DNA from: Methanoculleus marisnigri JR1
GTDB lineage: Archaea; Halobacteriota; Methanomicrobia; Methanomicrobiales; Methanoculleaceae
Length of the DNA stretch: 64,000 nt
Assembly (NCBI RefSeq): GCF_000015825.1
Contig: NC_009051.1
Location: 1,296,695 to 1,360,694 of the forward strand
Direction: 5' to 3'
Part shown: positions 46,028-55,241 of the stretch, piece after piece
How the letters are laid out: every line of letters starts with the position of its first letter
Position numbering within the stretch: the stretch's first letter is position 1
Position numbers and translations under genes: made by a program
The notes under the pieces: generated by a model
What the model was told of the DNA's origin: nothing
What the model saw: only the letters and a program-made list of their open reading frames with translations
Databases searched by the model: none

Positions 46028-46261
46028 CGGCCGGGATCACCTTCCTTTACTCTCGGAGGAGTTTCATCCCCATGGGCTGATAAAATGTTCCCGCACATTC
46101 CTCATGAATCCGGCAAAATTTCAGAAGAATTTTGACGATCCTATCAGTCTTGCGGGCAGGTTCATCCGAGCACAGGCAGTATGCTGTTTCCCTGAAGTTA
46201 TAAACCTGTTTATTTTCACCGGGAGACATGTGCCTCGACGCCCTCAGGCTGCGCGCGGCCG

Positions 46262-46269
46262 GTATATTT
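46262..46269 (+). promoter_or_regulatory. TATA box for the copper ATPase gene
   Basis: GTATATTTAC centred about 105 bases upstream of the GTG at 46370 and 30 bases upstream of the small frame at 46297. Confidence 0.45.
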
Positions 46270-46296
46270 ACATCCCGCAAGAACGGCATCACCCCC

Positions 46297-46368
46297 ATGA
46301 ACGGGTACGCACGCGGCTCGGGCATGCACGACGGGACCGTAGAAGAGAAGCAGACGGGGAGGGCATGA
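46297..46368 (+). CDS. Possible 23-residue leader peptide before the copper ATPase
   Basis: ATG at 46297 opens a frame of 23 codons ending TGA at 46366, 1 base before the GTG of the ATPase gene. The peptide is hydrophilic ([19 protein letters not shown]). It lies about 30 bases after a TATA box, so it would be the first start codon on the mRNA. It may couple translation of the ATPase; evidence is positional only. Confidence 0.3.
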   Translation: MNGYARGSGMHDGTVEEKQTGRA

Positions 46369-46369
46369 G

Positions 46370-48406
46370 GTGGCCCACGATCACGGGGAGGGCGGACGGC
46401 ACTACGAGACGCATCCAGAAGAGGCCGCCGGGCAGAAACCGCCGGAGACCCGCCGGCCCGGCCACGGCACGCACCGTCACGCCCTCGAGGACTTCCGGCG
46501 GCGTTTTGTCGTCTCGACGATACTGACGATTCCGATTCTCATCCTCTCGGAGCCGGTCCAGGAACTTCTCGGGATCGTCATCCGGTTCCCGGGCTCGGAC
46601 TACCTTCTCCTCGCTCTTGCGACCGTGGTCTATCTCTACGGCGGCCATCCGTTTCTTACCGGCATCGTAAACGAACTGCGGGCGCGGATGCCCGGGATGA
46701 TGACACTCATCGCCGTCGCGATCACCGTCGCCTACGTATACAGTTCGGCGGTCGTTCTCGGTCTCGTCGGCGGAGAAGGGTTCTTCTGGGAACTCGCCAC
46801 CCTGATCGACATCATGCTCCTCGGGCACTGGGTGGAGATGCGCTCGGTTCTCGGGGCGTCGCGGGCGCTCGAGGAACTGGTCCGGGTCATGCCCTCGGAG
46901 GCGCACCTTCTCCGGGACGCCGGCACGGACGACGTACCCGTCGACCGGCTCGAACCGGGCGACCGGGTCCTCGTCCGGCCCGGAGAGAAGGTGCCGGTGG
47001 ACGGCACGGTGATCGAGGGGGCGACGAGCGTCAACGAGGCGATGCTCACCGGGGAGTCGCGCCCGGTGGAGAAGCGCCCGGATGACGAGGTCATCGGCGG
47101 AGCGGTCAACGGCGAGGGCTCGATCGTCGTGGAGGTCCGGCGGACGGGTGCGGAGACCTACCTTGCGCAGGTGATCGACCTTGTTCGGAAGGCGCAGGAG
47201 AGCAGGTCGCGGACGCAGGACCTCGCGGACCGGGCGGCGTTCCTCCTGGTGGTGATCGCCCTCTCGGTCGGTGCGGTAACGTTCGCGGGATGGTTCGCCC
47301 TCGGGGAGGGGACCGGATTCGCGGTGGAGCGGGCCGCGACCGTTATGGTCATCGCCTGCCCCCACGCGCTCGGCCTCGCCGTCCCGCTCGTGATCGCGGT
47401 CTCGACGGCGCTTGCCGCAAAGTCGGGGTTCCTGATCCGGGACCGGAGCGCGTTCGAGCGGGCAAAAGACCTCACTGCGGTCGTCTTCGACAAGACCGGG
47501 ACCCTGACGACGGGGGTATTCGGGGTCACGGACATCCTCGCCTTCGGCGGCGCGGCGGAGGACGACGTGGTCCGGGCAACGGCATCGGTTGAGGCGCACT
47601 CCGAGCACCCGATCGCCCGGGGCGTCGTCCGGAGCGCGGAGGAGCGGGGAATCGCTCTGCTCCCGGTAGAACGGTTCCGGGCGATCCCGGGAGTCGGCGT
47701 CGAGGGGACGGTCGGCGGCCGGAGCGTCCGGGTGGTCGGCCCGGGTTACCTCGCGGAGAGCGGCATCGATGCCGGGGACGGGCGGATTCAGGCGCTCCAG
47801 CGGCAAGGCAAGACCGTCGTCTTCCTGCTCGAGGACGACCGGCTCACGGGAGCGCTCGCGCTCGCCGACATCATCAGGCCGGAGTCGGGAGAGGCGATAC
47901 GCCGGCTCAAAGAGATGGGCGTCCGGTGCATGATGCTGACCGGGGACAACCGTGACGTCGCCGCATGGGTGGCGGGGGAACTGGGTCTCGACGAGTTCTT
48001 CGCCGGTGTCCTGCCTCATGAGAAGGCGGAGAAGATCCGGGAGGTGCAGCGCCGGTACCGGGTGGCGATGGTGGGCGACGGGATCAACGACGCACCCGCG
48101 CTCGTCGAGGCCGACCTCGGGATCGCCATCGGGGCCGGGACCGATGTGGCCGTGGAGAGCGCCGATATCGTTCTGGTGAGGAGCGATCCGCGGGACGCGG
48201 CGGCGGTCATCGACCTTGCGAAGAAGACCTACCGGAAGATGCTCGAGAACCTCCTCTGGGCAACGGGTTACAATGCCGTCGCCATCCCGCTCGCCGCCGG
48301 GGTTCTGATCGGCGCCGGGATCCTTCTCACGCCGGCCGCAGGGGCGGTGCTGATGAGCGCAAGTACGGTGATCGTCGCGATCAACGCCAGGTTGCTCCGG
48401 ATATAG
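46370..48406 (+). CDS. copB: Copper-type P1B ATPase (CopB group)
   Basis: A 678-residue transporter starting at GTG. A His-rich N-terminus ([24 protein letters not shown]) replaces HMA domains. The metal helix carries ACPHALGLA (CPH), as in P1B-3 copper pumps, with [21 protein letters not shown] and [16 protein letters not shown]. The C-terminal [12 protein letters not shown] and [12 protein letters not shown] helices are family-typical. It should export copper. It reads away from the sensor kinase gene. Confidence 0.93.
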   Translation: MAHDHGEGGRHYETHPEEAAGQKPPETRRPGHGTHRHALEDFRRRFVVSTILTIPILILSEPVQELLGIVIRFPGSDYLLLALATVVYLYGGHPFLTGIVNELRARMPGMMTLIAVAITVAYVYSSAVVLGLVGGEGFFWELATLIDIMLLGHWVEMRSVLGASRALEELVRVMPSEAHLLRDAGTDDVPVDRLEPGDRVLVRPGEKVPVDGTVIEGATSVNEAMLTGESRPVEKRPDDEVIGGAVNGEGSIVVEVRRTGAETYLAQVIDLVRKAQESRSRTQDLADRAAFLLVVIALSVGAVTFAGWFALGEGTGFAVERAATVMVIACPHALGLAVPLVIAVSTALAAKSGFLIRDRSAFERAKDLTAVVFDKTGTLTTGVFGVTDILAFGGAAEDDVVRATASVEAHSEHPIARGVVRSAEERGIALLPVERFRAIPGVGVEGTVGGRSVRVVGPGYLAESGIDAGDGRIQALQRQGKTVVFLLEDDRLTGALALADIIRPESGEAIRRLKEMGVRCMMLTGDNRDVAAWVAGELGLDEFFAGVLPHEKAEKIREVQRRYRVAMVGDGINDAPALVEADLGIAIGAGTDVAVESADIVLVRSDPRDAAAVIDLAKKTYRKMLENLLWATGYNAVAIPLAAGVLIGAGILLTPAAGAVLMSASTVIVAINARLLRI

Positions 48407-48504
48407 GCGATCGTGTACCACCACCCGGCTAATAGGTTGAACCGGGAAGCTCAATGCGGTCAAATAGGGGGGCAGGGCCAGTATCTATCGGAGATGAGTT
48501 ACTC

Positions 48505-49347
48505 ATGAAACGAGACACTACAATCCGAATCTTCTCCCTCTTCATCGCCCTCGCCGTGGTGGTTCCTGCCGTGCAGGCCGCCCTCACGGTCGATGCAGGG
48601 GGCGACCGCACCGTGCTTGCCGGGGAGCCGGTTACCATCCTCGCTGCCTGCAACGACACGGACATCTTCGACGCGATGAACCTCTCGGCTTGCGTCAACT
48701 GGAGCACCGGGAGGACCGAGGCGGAGATCGTGCAGGACGACGAGCAGAACGGCACCGTCCGGGCAACCCATACCTACCTCGCCGCCGGCACCTACACGGT
48801 CACGGTAGAGGTCGCAAACAACGCGACGGGCGCCGTCGCCTGCGACACCCTGAACGTGACCGTCGGCCCGCAGACGGCGGAGGTGAAGGTCGCCCCGAAG
48901 GTCCTGAACCAGAAGAGCAACGGTGTCATGACCGTCTTTATCAGCATCGCGGACTGGCTCGGGTTTACCGGAGCCGACAGCGCGAACACGACGGTATCGG
49001 ACCCCTCGGAGTTCGCGATCGGGAACGCAACACCGGAGAAGGTCAACTTCTGCGCAAAGGACGGCGGCACGCTCATCCTGAAGTACCGGCGCCAGGATCT
49101 CGACCTCGCCGCCGGCGACGGCAACCTGACGGTGACCGGGGGCGCCGTGACGGAGAACGGTTCCGTCCCGGTCGTCGGCACCGGGTCCGTCTCCGTGATC
49201 AACCCGGGCAACGGAAATGCGGCGAAGTTCGGCAGCGATGACGGGCATGCCCGGGCCGCGATGGTGAAGGAGAAGGTGAAGAACCAGAAAGAGTTCCGTG
49301 AAGAGCAGCAGAAGTCCAACGGAAAAGCAAAGGGGCAGGCGCCGTAA
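48505..49347 (+). CDS. Secreted PKD-domain surface protein
   Basis: A 280-residue exported protein. After a signal peptide (FSLFIALAVVVPAVQA) comes a PKD-like domain (TVDAGGDRTVLAGEPVTI; THTYLAAGTYTVTVEV), then a second beta domain (VKVAPKVLNQKSNGVMTVFIS) and a charged tail rich in Lys/Gln/Glu (KEKVKNQKEFREEQQKSNG). No C-terminal membrane helix, so it is probably released or held by the charged tail. The start is set by GGAGATGAG upstream. Confidence 0.82.
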   Translation: MKRDTTIRIFSLFIALAVVVPAVQAALTVDAGGDRTVLAGEPVTILAACNDTDIFDAMNLSACVNWSTGRTEAEIVQDDEQNGTVRATHTYLAAGTYTVTVEVANNATGAVACDTLNVTVGPQTAEVKVAPKVLNQKSNGVMTVFISIADWLGFTGADSANTTVSDPSEFAIGNATPEKVNFCAKDGGTLILKYRRQDLDLAAGDGNLTVTGGAVTENGSVPVVGTGSVSVINPGNGNAAKFGSDDGHARAAMVKEKVKNQKEFREEQQKSNGKAKGQAP

Positions 49348-49356
49348 CGGCGCACC

Positions 49357-49380
49357 GGGAGCGGGAACGCTCCCCTTTTC
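49357..49380 (+). terminator. Stem-loop terminator after the PKD protein gene
   Basis: GGGAGCG and CGCTCCC pair perfectly around GGAA and are followed by CTTTTC, 10 bases past the stop codon. It is the most classical terminator in the window. Confidence 0.75.
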
Positions 49381-49386
49381 TCCTGT

Positions 49387-49396
49387 AATTATAAAG
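49387..49396 (+). promoter_or_regulatory. TATA box for the MazF-like gene
   Basis: AATTATAAAG lies 40-50 bases before the ATG at 49436 and directly after the terminator of the preceding gene. Confidence 0.55.
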
Positions 49397-49435
49397 CCCG
49401 GATCAATTCTCTTATCGGTTTTCACGTCGACCAGT

Positions 49436-49798
49436 ATGCATATGGGACGCTACGCCAGCGGCGACGTCGTTTTAGCCCCCGTTCGAATCGGGGGAGGGGG
49501 CGAGCGGAAGGTGCGCCCGGCTGTGGTCGTTTCTGCGGGAGAGAGCGGGAGCCTGCTGGTCTGCCCGGTATCGAGCAATCCGTCCACCGACGGGATCTCG
49601 ATACCCCTCTCGCTCGACGACTTCGCCCGGGGCGGCCTCGACCTCTTCACCGAGAGCTACGCTCTCGCCGCACACGCCGCCACCATCCGGACGGCGGACG
49701 TCGTCGGAAAGAAGGGCACCCTCCTGCCGGAGACGCTCGCCGCCGTCCGGGAAGCCATGCCGGGGGTGTACGACAAGAGGGGACGGGGACGGCGGTGA
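49436..49798 (+). CDS. MazF/PemK-like protein
   Basis: A 120-residue protein with the PemK/MazF pattern: GDVVLAPVR at the start, KVRPAVVVSAG (the conserved RP(A)VV strand), LVCPVSSNP and the C-terminal ALAAHAATIRTADVVGKKGTL. MazF toxins are mRNA interferases. No antitoxin gene is adjacent: upstream is the PKD surface gene with its terminator, downstream a repeat. It may be a solitary toxin or a domesticated member. ATG codons at 49436 and 49442 both fit. Confidence 0.8.
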   Translation: MHMGRYASGDVVLAPVRIGGGGERKVRPAVVVSAGESGSLLVCPVSSNPSTDGISIPLSLDDFARGGLDLFTESYALAAHAATIRTADVVGKKGTLLPETLAAVREAMPGVYDKRGRGRR

Positions 49799-49899
49799 AT
49801 GGGTAAAGACTACAAGTCTTGACTGGTGAGCCTCGGGTATTGTATGCGTTTCACGTAGCGAGAGATGAAGCGATCCGAGAGCGTGGAAAAATCCCAGTA

Positions 49900-50225
49900 C
49901 AGTGGACCGTGGGAGTATCGCCATGGGGGAACGACGCTCCGGAGAACGACCGTCCGCAGGACGGGAGTTTGAGAAGCCATCAGGCTTCGAGGAGCGGAGT
50001 TCGAGCACCGAAGGTGCGAGGCGCGAACGCAGTGAGCGTGAGCACCGTTAGGTGCGAGGAGGGGCTGACGGGGAGTGCGATGGTTCGTGGAACCGGAGCT
50101 CGACCACCGTCAGGTGGGAAGGGGGGCTTGCCCCCCTCGAAACTCTTCGAGTTTCTCATGCTCGCTGCGCTCGCACTCCCCTTTGTCCCCACCCCCCTAT
50201 GGCGATATCCACTGGAAATCCGTGT
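49900..50225. repeat. Hairpin-chain intergenic repeat, copy C
   Basis: About 326 bp in the convergent gap 49799-50397, bounded by CAGTGGACCGTGGGAGTATCGCC and, on the other strand, CACGGATTTCCAGTGGATATCGCC. Inside, hairpins follow one another: GTCC-GCA-GGAC, GAAGCC-ATCA-GGCTTC, GCACC-GAA-GGTGC, GCACC-GTTA-GGTGC, GGTTC-GTG-GAACC, CCACC-GTCA-GGTGG, AGGGGGG-CTTG-CCCCCCT and GAAACTC-TTC-GAGTTTC. Decayed modules continue to about 50370. No gene in this gap. Confidence 0.8.
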
Positions 50226-50397
50226 CATTTTAGCCGAAGGGCTTTCAAAAGCGCGATGGTTCGTAAGTGCGACTACCGTCCCGGCAAGATTTTGAGCACA
50301 GGGCGGTGCGAGTTGTGCAATTCACTGCGATCCACTGCACGGAAACCCCGGTGCAACCACGATCCTATAAAACAACCCTGAGGCCCCTAACAGCCCT

Positions 50398-52146
50398 TCA
50401 GAGTTCGTACCGCTTCAAAAACTCCCGGATCTTCCGGGACTCCGTCCACTCCCGGTCGAGTTCGCTGATCCGCGTATTGATCCGCCGGACCTGCTCCCGG
50501 AGTTTCTCCGCGACCACTTCGTCCTCGAGGAGATCCGCGACCCCCATGACCACCTGGAGCGGGTGGCGGATCCGGTCGGCAAGGAAGGCGAACTGCTCGA
50601 TATTCCGTTCGGTCATATCGAACGCCTGCTCCCGGAGCCGCTCGTGCAGGATCCGCTCGGAGATATCCCTGCCGACGACCTGGAACCCCACGGTTATCTT
50701 CTTCTCGACGATCGGCGACTCGTTCAGTTCCAGTATGCCGGTCTCCCCGTTCTTTCGCCTGACCTCGACCTGGAGCCCTTCGACCTGCTCGCCCCGGAGA
50801 ACTCTCCGCCGCCCCTCTTTCCAGGCCATAAGGCTCGTCGGAAGGATGTAATCCTCCCAATCAGTTCCCACCATCTCTTCGGGAGAGTAGCCGAGTATCC
50901 GCTCCATCGCCGGCGAGACGTAGTTCAGCCCGCCGTCCAGGTACGACGTGACGATGAGGTCGAAACTCCGCTGGGCAATCCCCCGGAACTTCTCCTCGCT
51001 CTCCTCGAGCGCCGCTTCCACCTGCAGCCGCTCGATGATCCGGCCGAGCCGCTTCGTGACGGAATCGAGCAGCATCTGCTCCTCCGGCAGGAACGGCCCT
51101 TCGCTGCCCTCCGGGATCTCCGCGAGGTACCGCACCTCGACCTCGCCGACACGTCTGCCGTGGACGAGGATCGGGCTCTCCTGTTTCCAGGGGGTATCCG
51201 CCGGATCGCCCCGGTAGTAGTCCCGGCCGTCGACGGCGATCCGCACCCCGGTATCGTCCGGGTACTGCCATCCCATGGGAAGAGTATCGGCAACCGCCTG
51301 CAGGAGTTTATCGAGCGTCATCCCGGGCGTCTCGACGAGGTGCGCGATGGTGTACAGGCACCGGAGTTCGTCCATCCGTTTCTTCAGTTCGTGCGTCTTC
51401 TCCCGGAGCACCTTCTCCACCCGGCTCCGCTCGGTCACATCGAAGGCCGTCCCGGCAACGCCGACAACCTCTCCCTCCGGATCCCGAAGCGGTTTGAGCG
51501 TCAGGTCGCGGACACGCCGCTCGCCTGCGACGGTGAACGTCACCGCAGCCCGCACGGTCTCTCCCGTCTCAAGAACCCGCCGTTTGAGCGCGGCAAGATG
51601 CCCGGCGTTCTCGGGAAAGGCATCCTCTTCGCACATGCCGATGATGGACGTATCCGTGGACCCCAGCTGCTGGTTGTACGACCAGATGTAACGGAGGTCT
51701 TCATCCTGCACAAAGACGACCACCGGAGACTGGTTGAGCGCGGCCATGAAATGATGCGCATTCAGATCCGCGGTGGCGTCCCGGATCTTGATGAGCCGCT
51801 GCCCGGTCACGGCGAAAGCCTGTTTGCTCGATATCGAGAGCCAGCGCCGGATACCGTCCGAAGTCCGGGCACGGCAGAGAAGAGAAGGCAGGTCCGCGCC
51901 GTTCTCAAGGACATTACGGAGCAAACGCACGGAATCGTCGTCCTCGATGATCGGCAGGATGTATGCATCGAGAAGAGAACTCATCTCCATCCCGATGGCG
52001 TCCGCCTGCCTGATGCCGAGAGTCCGTGCGAGGGCCGGGTTGTACCAGCTGACCTTCCGGTCGTCGCCTACCACAAGAAGTCCGTCTTCGAGAGCGTTGA
52101 GCACCGCACGATCAAAGGGTGCTCGATCCTGGTGCGAGTCTGTCAT
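50398..52146 (-). CDS. PAS/GAF sensor protein without kinase domain, short paralogue
   Basis: A 582-residue cytoplasmic protein. Three PAS domains (~10-115, ~125-250 and ~400-515) and a GAF-like segment (~275-385). The final ~75 residues (NIEQFAFLADRIRHPLQVVMG; IREFLKRYEL) match the end of the 37599-40451 protein almost residue for residue, again with Asp at the phospho-histidine position and no HATPase. The last PAS domain and GAF also match, so the two genes are paralogues. Likely a non-catalytic signalling partner. Confidence 0.88.
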   Translation of the reverse strand: MTDSHQDRAPFDRAVLNALEDGLLVVGDDRKVSWYNPALARTLGIRQADAIGMEMSSLLDAYILPIIEDDDSVRLLRNVLENGADLPSLLCRARTSDGIRRWLSISSKQAFAVTGQRLIKIRDATADLNAHHFMAALNQSPVVVFVQDEDLRYIWSYNQQLGSTDTSIIGMCEEDAFPENAGHLAALKRRVLETGETVRAAVTFTVAGERRVRDLTLKPLRDPEGEVVGVAGTAFDVTERSRVEKVLREKTHELKKRMDELRCLYTIAHLVETPGMTLDKLLQAVADTLPMGWQYPDDTGVRIAVDGRDYYRGDPADTPWKQESPILVHGRRVGEVEVRYLAEIPEGSEGPFLPEEQMLLDSVTKRLGRIIERLQVEAALEESEEKFRGIAQRSFDLIVTSYLDGGLNYVSPAMERILGYSPEEMVGTDWEDYILPTSLMAWKEGRRRVLRGEQVEGLQVEVRRKNGETGILELNESPIVEKKITVGFQVVGRDISERILHERLREQAFDMTERNIEQFAFLADRIRHPLQVVMGVADLLEDEVVAEKLREQVRRINTRISELDREWTESRKIREFLKRYEL

Positions 52147-52352
52147 TTCCCACCGGCGCCGAGATACAGTCGCTGTAGTGGTTGTGCCCCGGGGACATTA
52201 AAAACATTACTATCCGTTTATTGGGCGAAACTCCGGTTTTCCTCGGCCTGCCGGGCTATTGAGCGACGCTTCCGGGTTCCCGGGGGAGCAGGCAGAAGGC
52301 CCGGAGGGAGATGCCTGCAGGCGGGGGGACCCGTGAAGCGCGCCTCGCCAAG

Positions 52353-52361
52353 GTATAAATA
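52353..52361 (+). promoter_or_regulatory. TATA box for the nitroreductase gene
   Basis: GTATAAATA sits 27-35 bases upstream of the ATG at 52388, so the leader should be only a few bases long. Confidence 0.6.
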
Positions 52362-52387
52362 CCCCCGGCGGACCATAACCGGAGTCC

Positions 52388-52975
52388 ATGATGACGGATA
52401 CCGAGTCCATCGAGATCTTCGCCGTGATCCGGGAACGCCGGAGTGTCAGGAACTACGCCGACCGGGACGTCCCGGACGAGGCCCTGAGAGCGATCATCGC
52501 TGCGGGCATCCAGGCCCCGACCGCCCTCGGGCTTCAGCCCTGGCAGTTCGTGATCGTGAAGGACCGGGGCCTGATGCAGCGGGTATCCGACTACTGCAAA
52601 CCAATCCTTATCGAGAAGATTGGAGAGGAGGCCCGACCAGGGACGGAAGAGTTCCTCGCGGCGCTCAAGAACTCCGACTTCAACATCTTCTACAACGCCC
52701 CGGTGCTGATCCTGGTCCTCGGCGCCCGGGAAGCCGTATCGAGCGTCCTCGACTGCGCGCTCTGCGCGGAGAACATGATGCTTGCCGCCTGGGCGCTCGG
52801 TATCGGCAGTTGCTGGATCGGTTCGGCGGCTCTCGTCCAGCAGAACCCCGATCTCCTCGCGGCGCTGAAGGTTCCGGACGACCACCAGATCGTGGCGCCG
52901 GTGATCTTCGGCTATCCTGCCCCCCTCTCACCGAAAGCGGCGCGCCGGGAGCCCCGGATAACGTGGGTTCCCTGA
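52388..52975 (+). CDS. Nitroreductase-family flavoprotein
   Basis: A 195-residue FMN enzyme. RERRSVRNYADRDVP near residue 15-30 is the FMN-phosphate motif, APTALGLQPWQFVIV the second block, and ENMMLAAWALGIGSCWIGS the C-terminal FMN site. It reduces nitro or quinone-like compounds with NAD(P)H; physiological substrate unknown. Two adjacent ATG codons. Convergent with the HtrA-like gene across repeat copy E. Confidence 0.92.
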   Translation: MMTDTESIEIFAVIRERRSVRNYADRDVPDEALRAIIAAGIQAPTALGLQPWQFVIVKDRGLMQRVSDYCKPILIEKIGEEARPGTEEFLAALKNSDFNIFYNAPVLILVLGAREAVSSVLDCALCAENMMLAAWALGIGSCWIGSAALVQQNPDLLAALKVPDDHQIVAPVIFGYPAPLSPKAARREPRITWVP

Positions 52976-53082
52976 GAATCCGGGTTCGCCGGCGGGATCA
53001 GGGCAATCCTGCTGCTATACCCTGCCGGCTCACGCGGAGTGGGAAGAGCGTGATGCCCGGTTGACGGAGAGTAGACACCCCT

Positions 53083-53247
53083 CTTCACACCTTCGGTGTT
53101 CAAGCTCCTGCTCCCACCCTGCGGGTGCTCACGCTCCGGACATTTTCCGTCGCGCCGTCCCGGCAGTCGCACTCACGAACCGTCCATCCTACCGGAACGC
53201 CGTTCTCCGGTGCTCGAAAGTTCTACGGACAGCGCTTCGATGCACTG
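53083..53247. repeat. Degenerate hairpin modules beside copy E
   Basis: Before the left end of copy E lie related modules without terminal ends: CACC-TTC-GGTG, CACCC-TGC-GGGTG, GGAC/GTCC-type and a CTCCGGTGCTCGAA spacer. They look like an older or partial copy. Related modules also continue after copy E at about 53650-53720. Confidence 0.55.
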
Positions 53248-53594
53248 ACACGGATTTCAGTGGGACTGCGCACCTCGCACCTCCGGTGCTCGAACTCCGT
53301 TTCTGCAGAAATGTCGTTCTCCGGTGCTCGTGCTCCCGCCCCCGCACCTCGCACCTCCGGTGCTCGAACTCCGTTCCCATGGAACGTCGTTCCTACCGGT
53401 GCTCCAGCTCCGTTCCAGAGGAACGTCGCACCTTCGGCCGGTCGCATATCGCCCCCGGGGGAGGGGCCGACGGGGAGGGGGGCTCGCCCCCCTCGAAGGC
53501 CTTCGGCCTTCTCATGCTCGCTGCGCTCGCACTCCCCTTTGTCCCCACCCCCCCATGGCGATGTTCCCACGGTCCACTGCATCGGGATATTTCC
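53248..53594. repeat. Hairpin-chain intergenic repeat, copy E
   Basis: About 347 bp in the convergent gap 52976-53774. Ends are CACGGATTTCAGTGGGACTGCGC and ATGGCGATGTTCCCACGGTCCACTG. Hairpins include GCACC-TCC-GGTGC twice, TTTC-TGCA-GAAA, GTTCC-CAT-GGAAC, GTTCC-AGA-GGAAC, GGGGGGC-TC-GCCCCCC and GAAGGCC-TTC-GGCCTTC. The last ~50 bases are almost identical to copy C. Confidence 0.8.
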
Positions 53595-53774
53595 TCGCTC
53601 CACTTGCTTGTTTGTCGCACAACGACGGCCTTCGTCCCATCGCGGCTCGAAGCTTGACGGCTTCTCAAGCTCCAGACGTTATCCGTCGCACTTCGCATGG
53701 GGTGAAACATGTCAATCCGTGGCTTGCCGTTGCACCTCGAGACCCCGGGAGAGAGGGGCGAACCCTTCCCCGCT

Positions 53775-54830
53775 TCACCCGGCAACGGTGCACGCGGCGG
53801 CTTCCGCGGGGATGATCGGGAGCGTGATCCGCCGCCGGTCCCGGACAATCTTCAGGGTTGCCGGTTCCGCGATGGGCCAGGCGGCAAGGAACCGGTGCAG
53901 GTCGTCGACGCAGGTCACGCAGGTATCGTTGATCGCCACGATCAGGTCTCCCGCCCGGAGCCCGGCCCGGCCGGCGGGGCTGACCCGGTTCACCGAGACG
54001 ACCTCGACCGCCTGGTTCGCGGCGAGGCCGAGCGCCAGAGCGAGGTGCTGCGGGAGCGGGTGCGACTGGCCGGCGATACCGAGGTAGCCGCGCCGGACCC
54101 TGCCGTCGGCGACCAGCTGCGGGAGAACCCACGAGGCGGTGTTCGAGGGGATCGAGAAGCAGATACCCTGCGCTGTCGGGATGATGGCCGTGTTGATCCC
54201 GATGACCCGGCCGCGGGAGTCCACCAGCGGGCCGCCGGAGTTGCCGGGGTTCAGGGGAGCGGTGTGCTGGATGATGTTCTCGATCAGGCGGCCGTCCCGG
54301 CTCCGGAACGCCCTTCCGAGAGCGCTCAGGACTCCCGTCGAGACGGTCGAGTTAAAGCCGAGCGGGTTGCCGATGGCTATCGCGAGCTGGCCGACCGCGA
54401 GCTTCCCGGAGTCGCCGAACGACGCGTAGACGAGATCCCCGGTATCGGCGCGGAGCACGGCGAGGTCGGTCGCCGGATCCGCCCCGGCCAGGCGTGCGGG
54501 AAGAGCGGTGCCGTCCGCCGTCCTGACCTCGATCCTCCCCGCCCCCTGCACCACGTGGTTGTTGGTCAGGATGTAGCCCTCCGGCGATACGGCCACGCCC
54601 GAGCCCGCTCCCACCTGTTCGCCGCGCCGCCCGGGGGAGTTCTTCTCCACGACCACGCTCACGACCGCGGGGCCCACGGACTCGACGACCCGGACGACGG
54701 CGCGGGAGTAGGCGTCGAGGAGGTCGGCATCGGACTCCCCGGGATCGGGGATCGCAGCGTGCCTATCTGGAACGGATTTCTGAGAAGAATCTCCGGTATG
54801 CTGGAAGAGTCTGTGCCCAATTTTATCCAT
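53775..54830 (-). CDS. HtrA/Do-like serine protease without signal peptide
   Basis: A 351-residue trypsin-fold protease with one PDZ domain. The triad is seen as TNNHVV (His), ATDLAVL (Asp) and NPGNSGGPLV (Ser). The PDZ domain covers ~245-340 (RRGYLGIAGQSHPLP; SPAGRAGLRAGDLIVAIND). The first 40 residues are hydrophilic, so there is no signal or membrane anchor, unlike most HtrA proteins; it is probably cytoplasmic. The 3' end faces repeat copy E. AT-rich sequence close to the ATG (54836-54850) is the likely promoter. Confidence 0.9.
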   Translation of the reverse strand: MDKIGHRLFQHTGDSSQKSVPDRHAAIPDPGESDADLLDAYSRAVVRVVESVGPAVVSVVVEKNSPGRRGEQVGAGSGVAVSPEGYILTNNHVVQGAGRIEVRTADGTALPARLAGADPATDLAVLRADTGDLVYASFGDSGKLAVGQLAIAIGNPLGFNSTVSTGVLSALGRAFRSRDGRLIENIIQHTAPLNPGNSGGPLVDSRGRVIGINTAIIPTAQGICFSIPSNTASWVLPQLVADGRVRRGYLGIAGQSHPLPQHLALALGLAANQAVEVVSVNRVSPAGRAGLRAGDLIVAINDTCVTCVDDLHRFLAAWPIAEPATLKIVRDRRRITLPIIPAEAAACTVAG

Positions 54831-54977
54831 CGTAGTTTATAATTTGTAATCAATAGTAATGTACTTTCCGCACGGGTCTACGAACGCTACCCCGGTTTCG
54901 CGGGATCGCTCCCTACCCGGGCGCGCAAAAGCCTCCCTGCCGCAAAGGACAAATAGACCCGATCTCTATTGCTCCCC

Positions 54978-55241
54978 ATGCTCGGGACGGCTGCGATTGA
55001 AGTGGAGGATGCGAAAATCGACGTGCGCCCAACGGATGTCAGGCGGACCCTCCTGGTGCACGGGGACAGAGACCCGGTTCTCTCCCATCGCTCCTCCGAG
55101 GAGGTCTACCGGCGTGCCGGCGAACCCCGGCGGCTGGTCGTCTACGAAGGGGCGGGGCACACCCTCGACGAGGCGGCCGGGAGCCTCTACGTCGAGGTGA
55201 AAGCGTGGCTCCTCAAGCACCTCCCGGGGACGCTTGTCTGA
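54978..55241 (+). CDS. C-terminal half of an alpha/beta hydrolase, truncated
   Basis: An 87-residue frame that matches only the last third of an alpha/beta hydrolase: the acid in LLVHGDRDPVLSH and the histidine in VYEGAGHTLDEAA. The nucleophile elbow and oxyanion half are missing, and an in-frame stop lies 24 bases upstream. It cannot be a normal hydrolase, so it is a remnant or a gene cut by deletion. A TTG at 54969 is an alternative start. It overlaps the convergent GDPD gene by 29 bases. Confidence 0.65.
   Translation: MLGTAAIEVEDAKIDVRPTDVRRTLLVHGDRDPVLSHRSSEEVYRRAGEPRRLVVYEGAGHTLDEAAGSLYVEVKAWLLKHLPGTLV

Larger units (their letters stand above)
46028..46369. other. Divergent promoter region between sensor kinase and copper ATPase
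   Basis: About 340 bases. It holds TATA-like elements for both directions: TTTATAAC on the minus strand near 46197-46205 and TATATTTA on the plus strand at 46262-46269. A 24-codon frame lies at 46297-46368. Confidence 0.45.

Noticed and set aside
46289..48463. A 724-codon open frame antisense to the copper ATPase
   Set aside because: It is the shadow of a GC-rich gene whose third positions avoid stops on the other strand. Composition is Arg/Asp/Pro-rich and no domain is visible.
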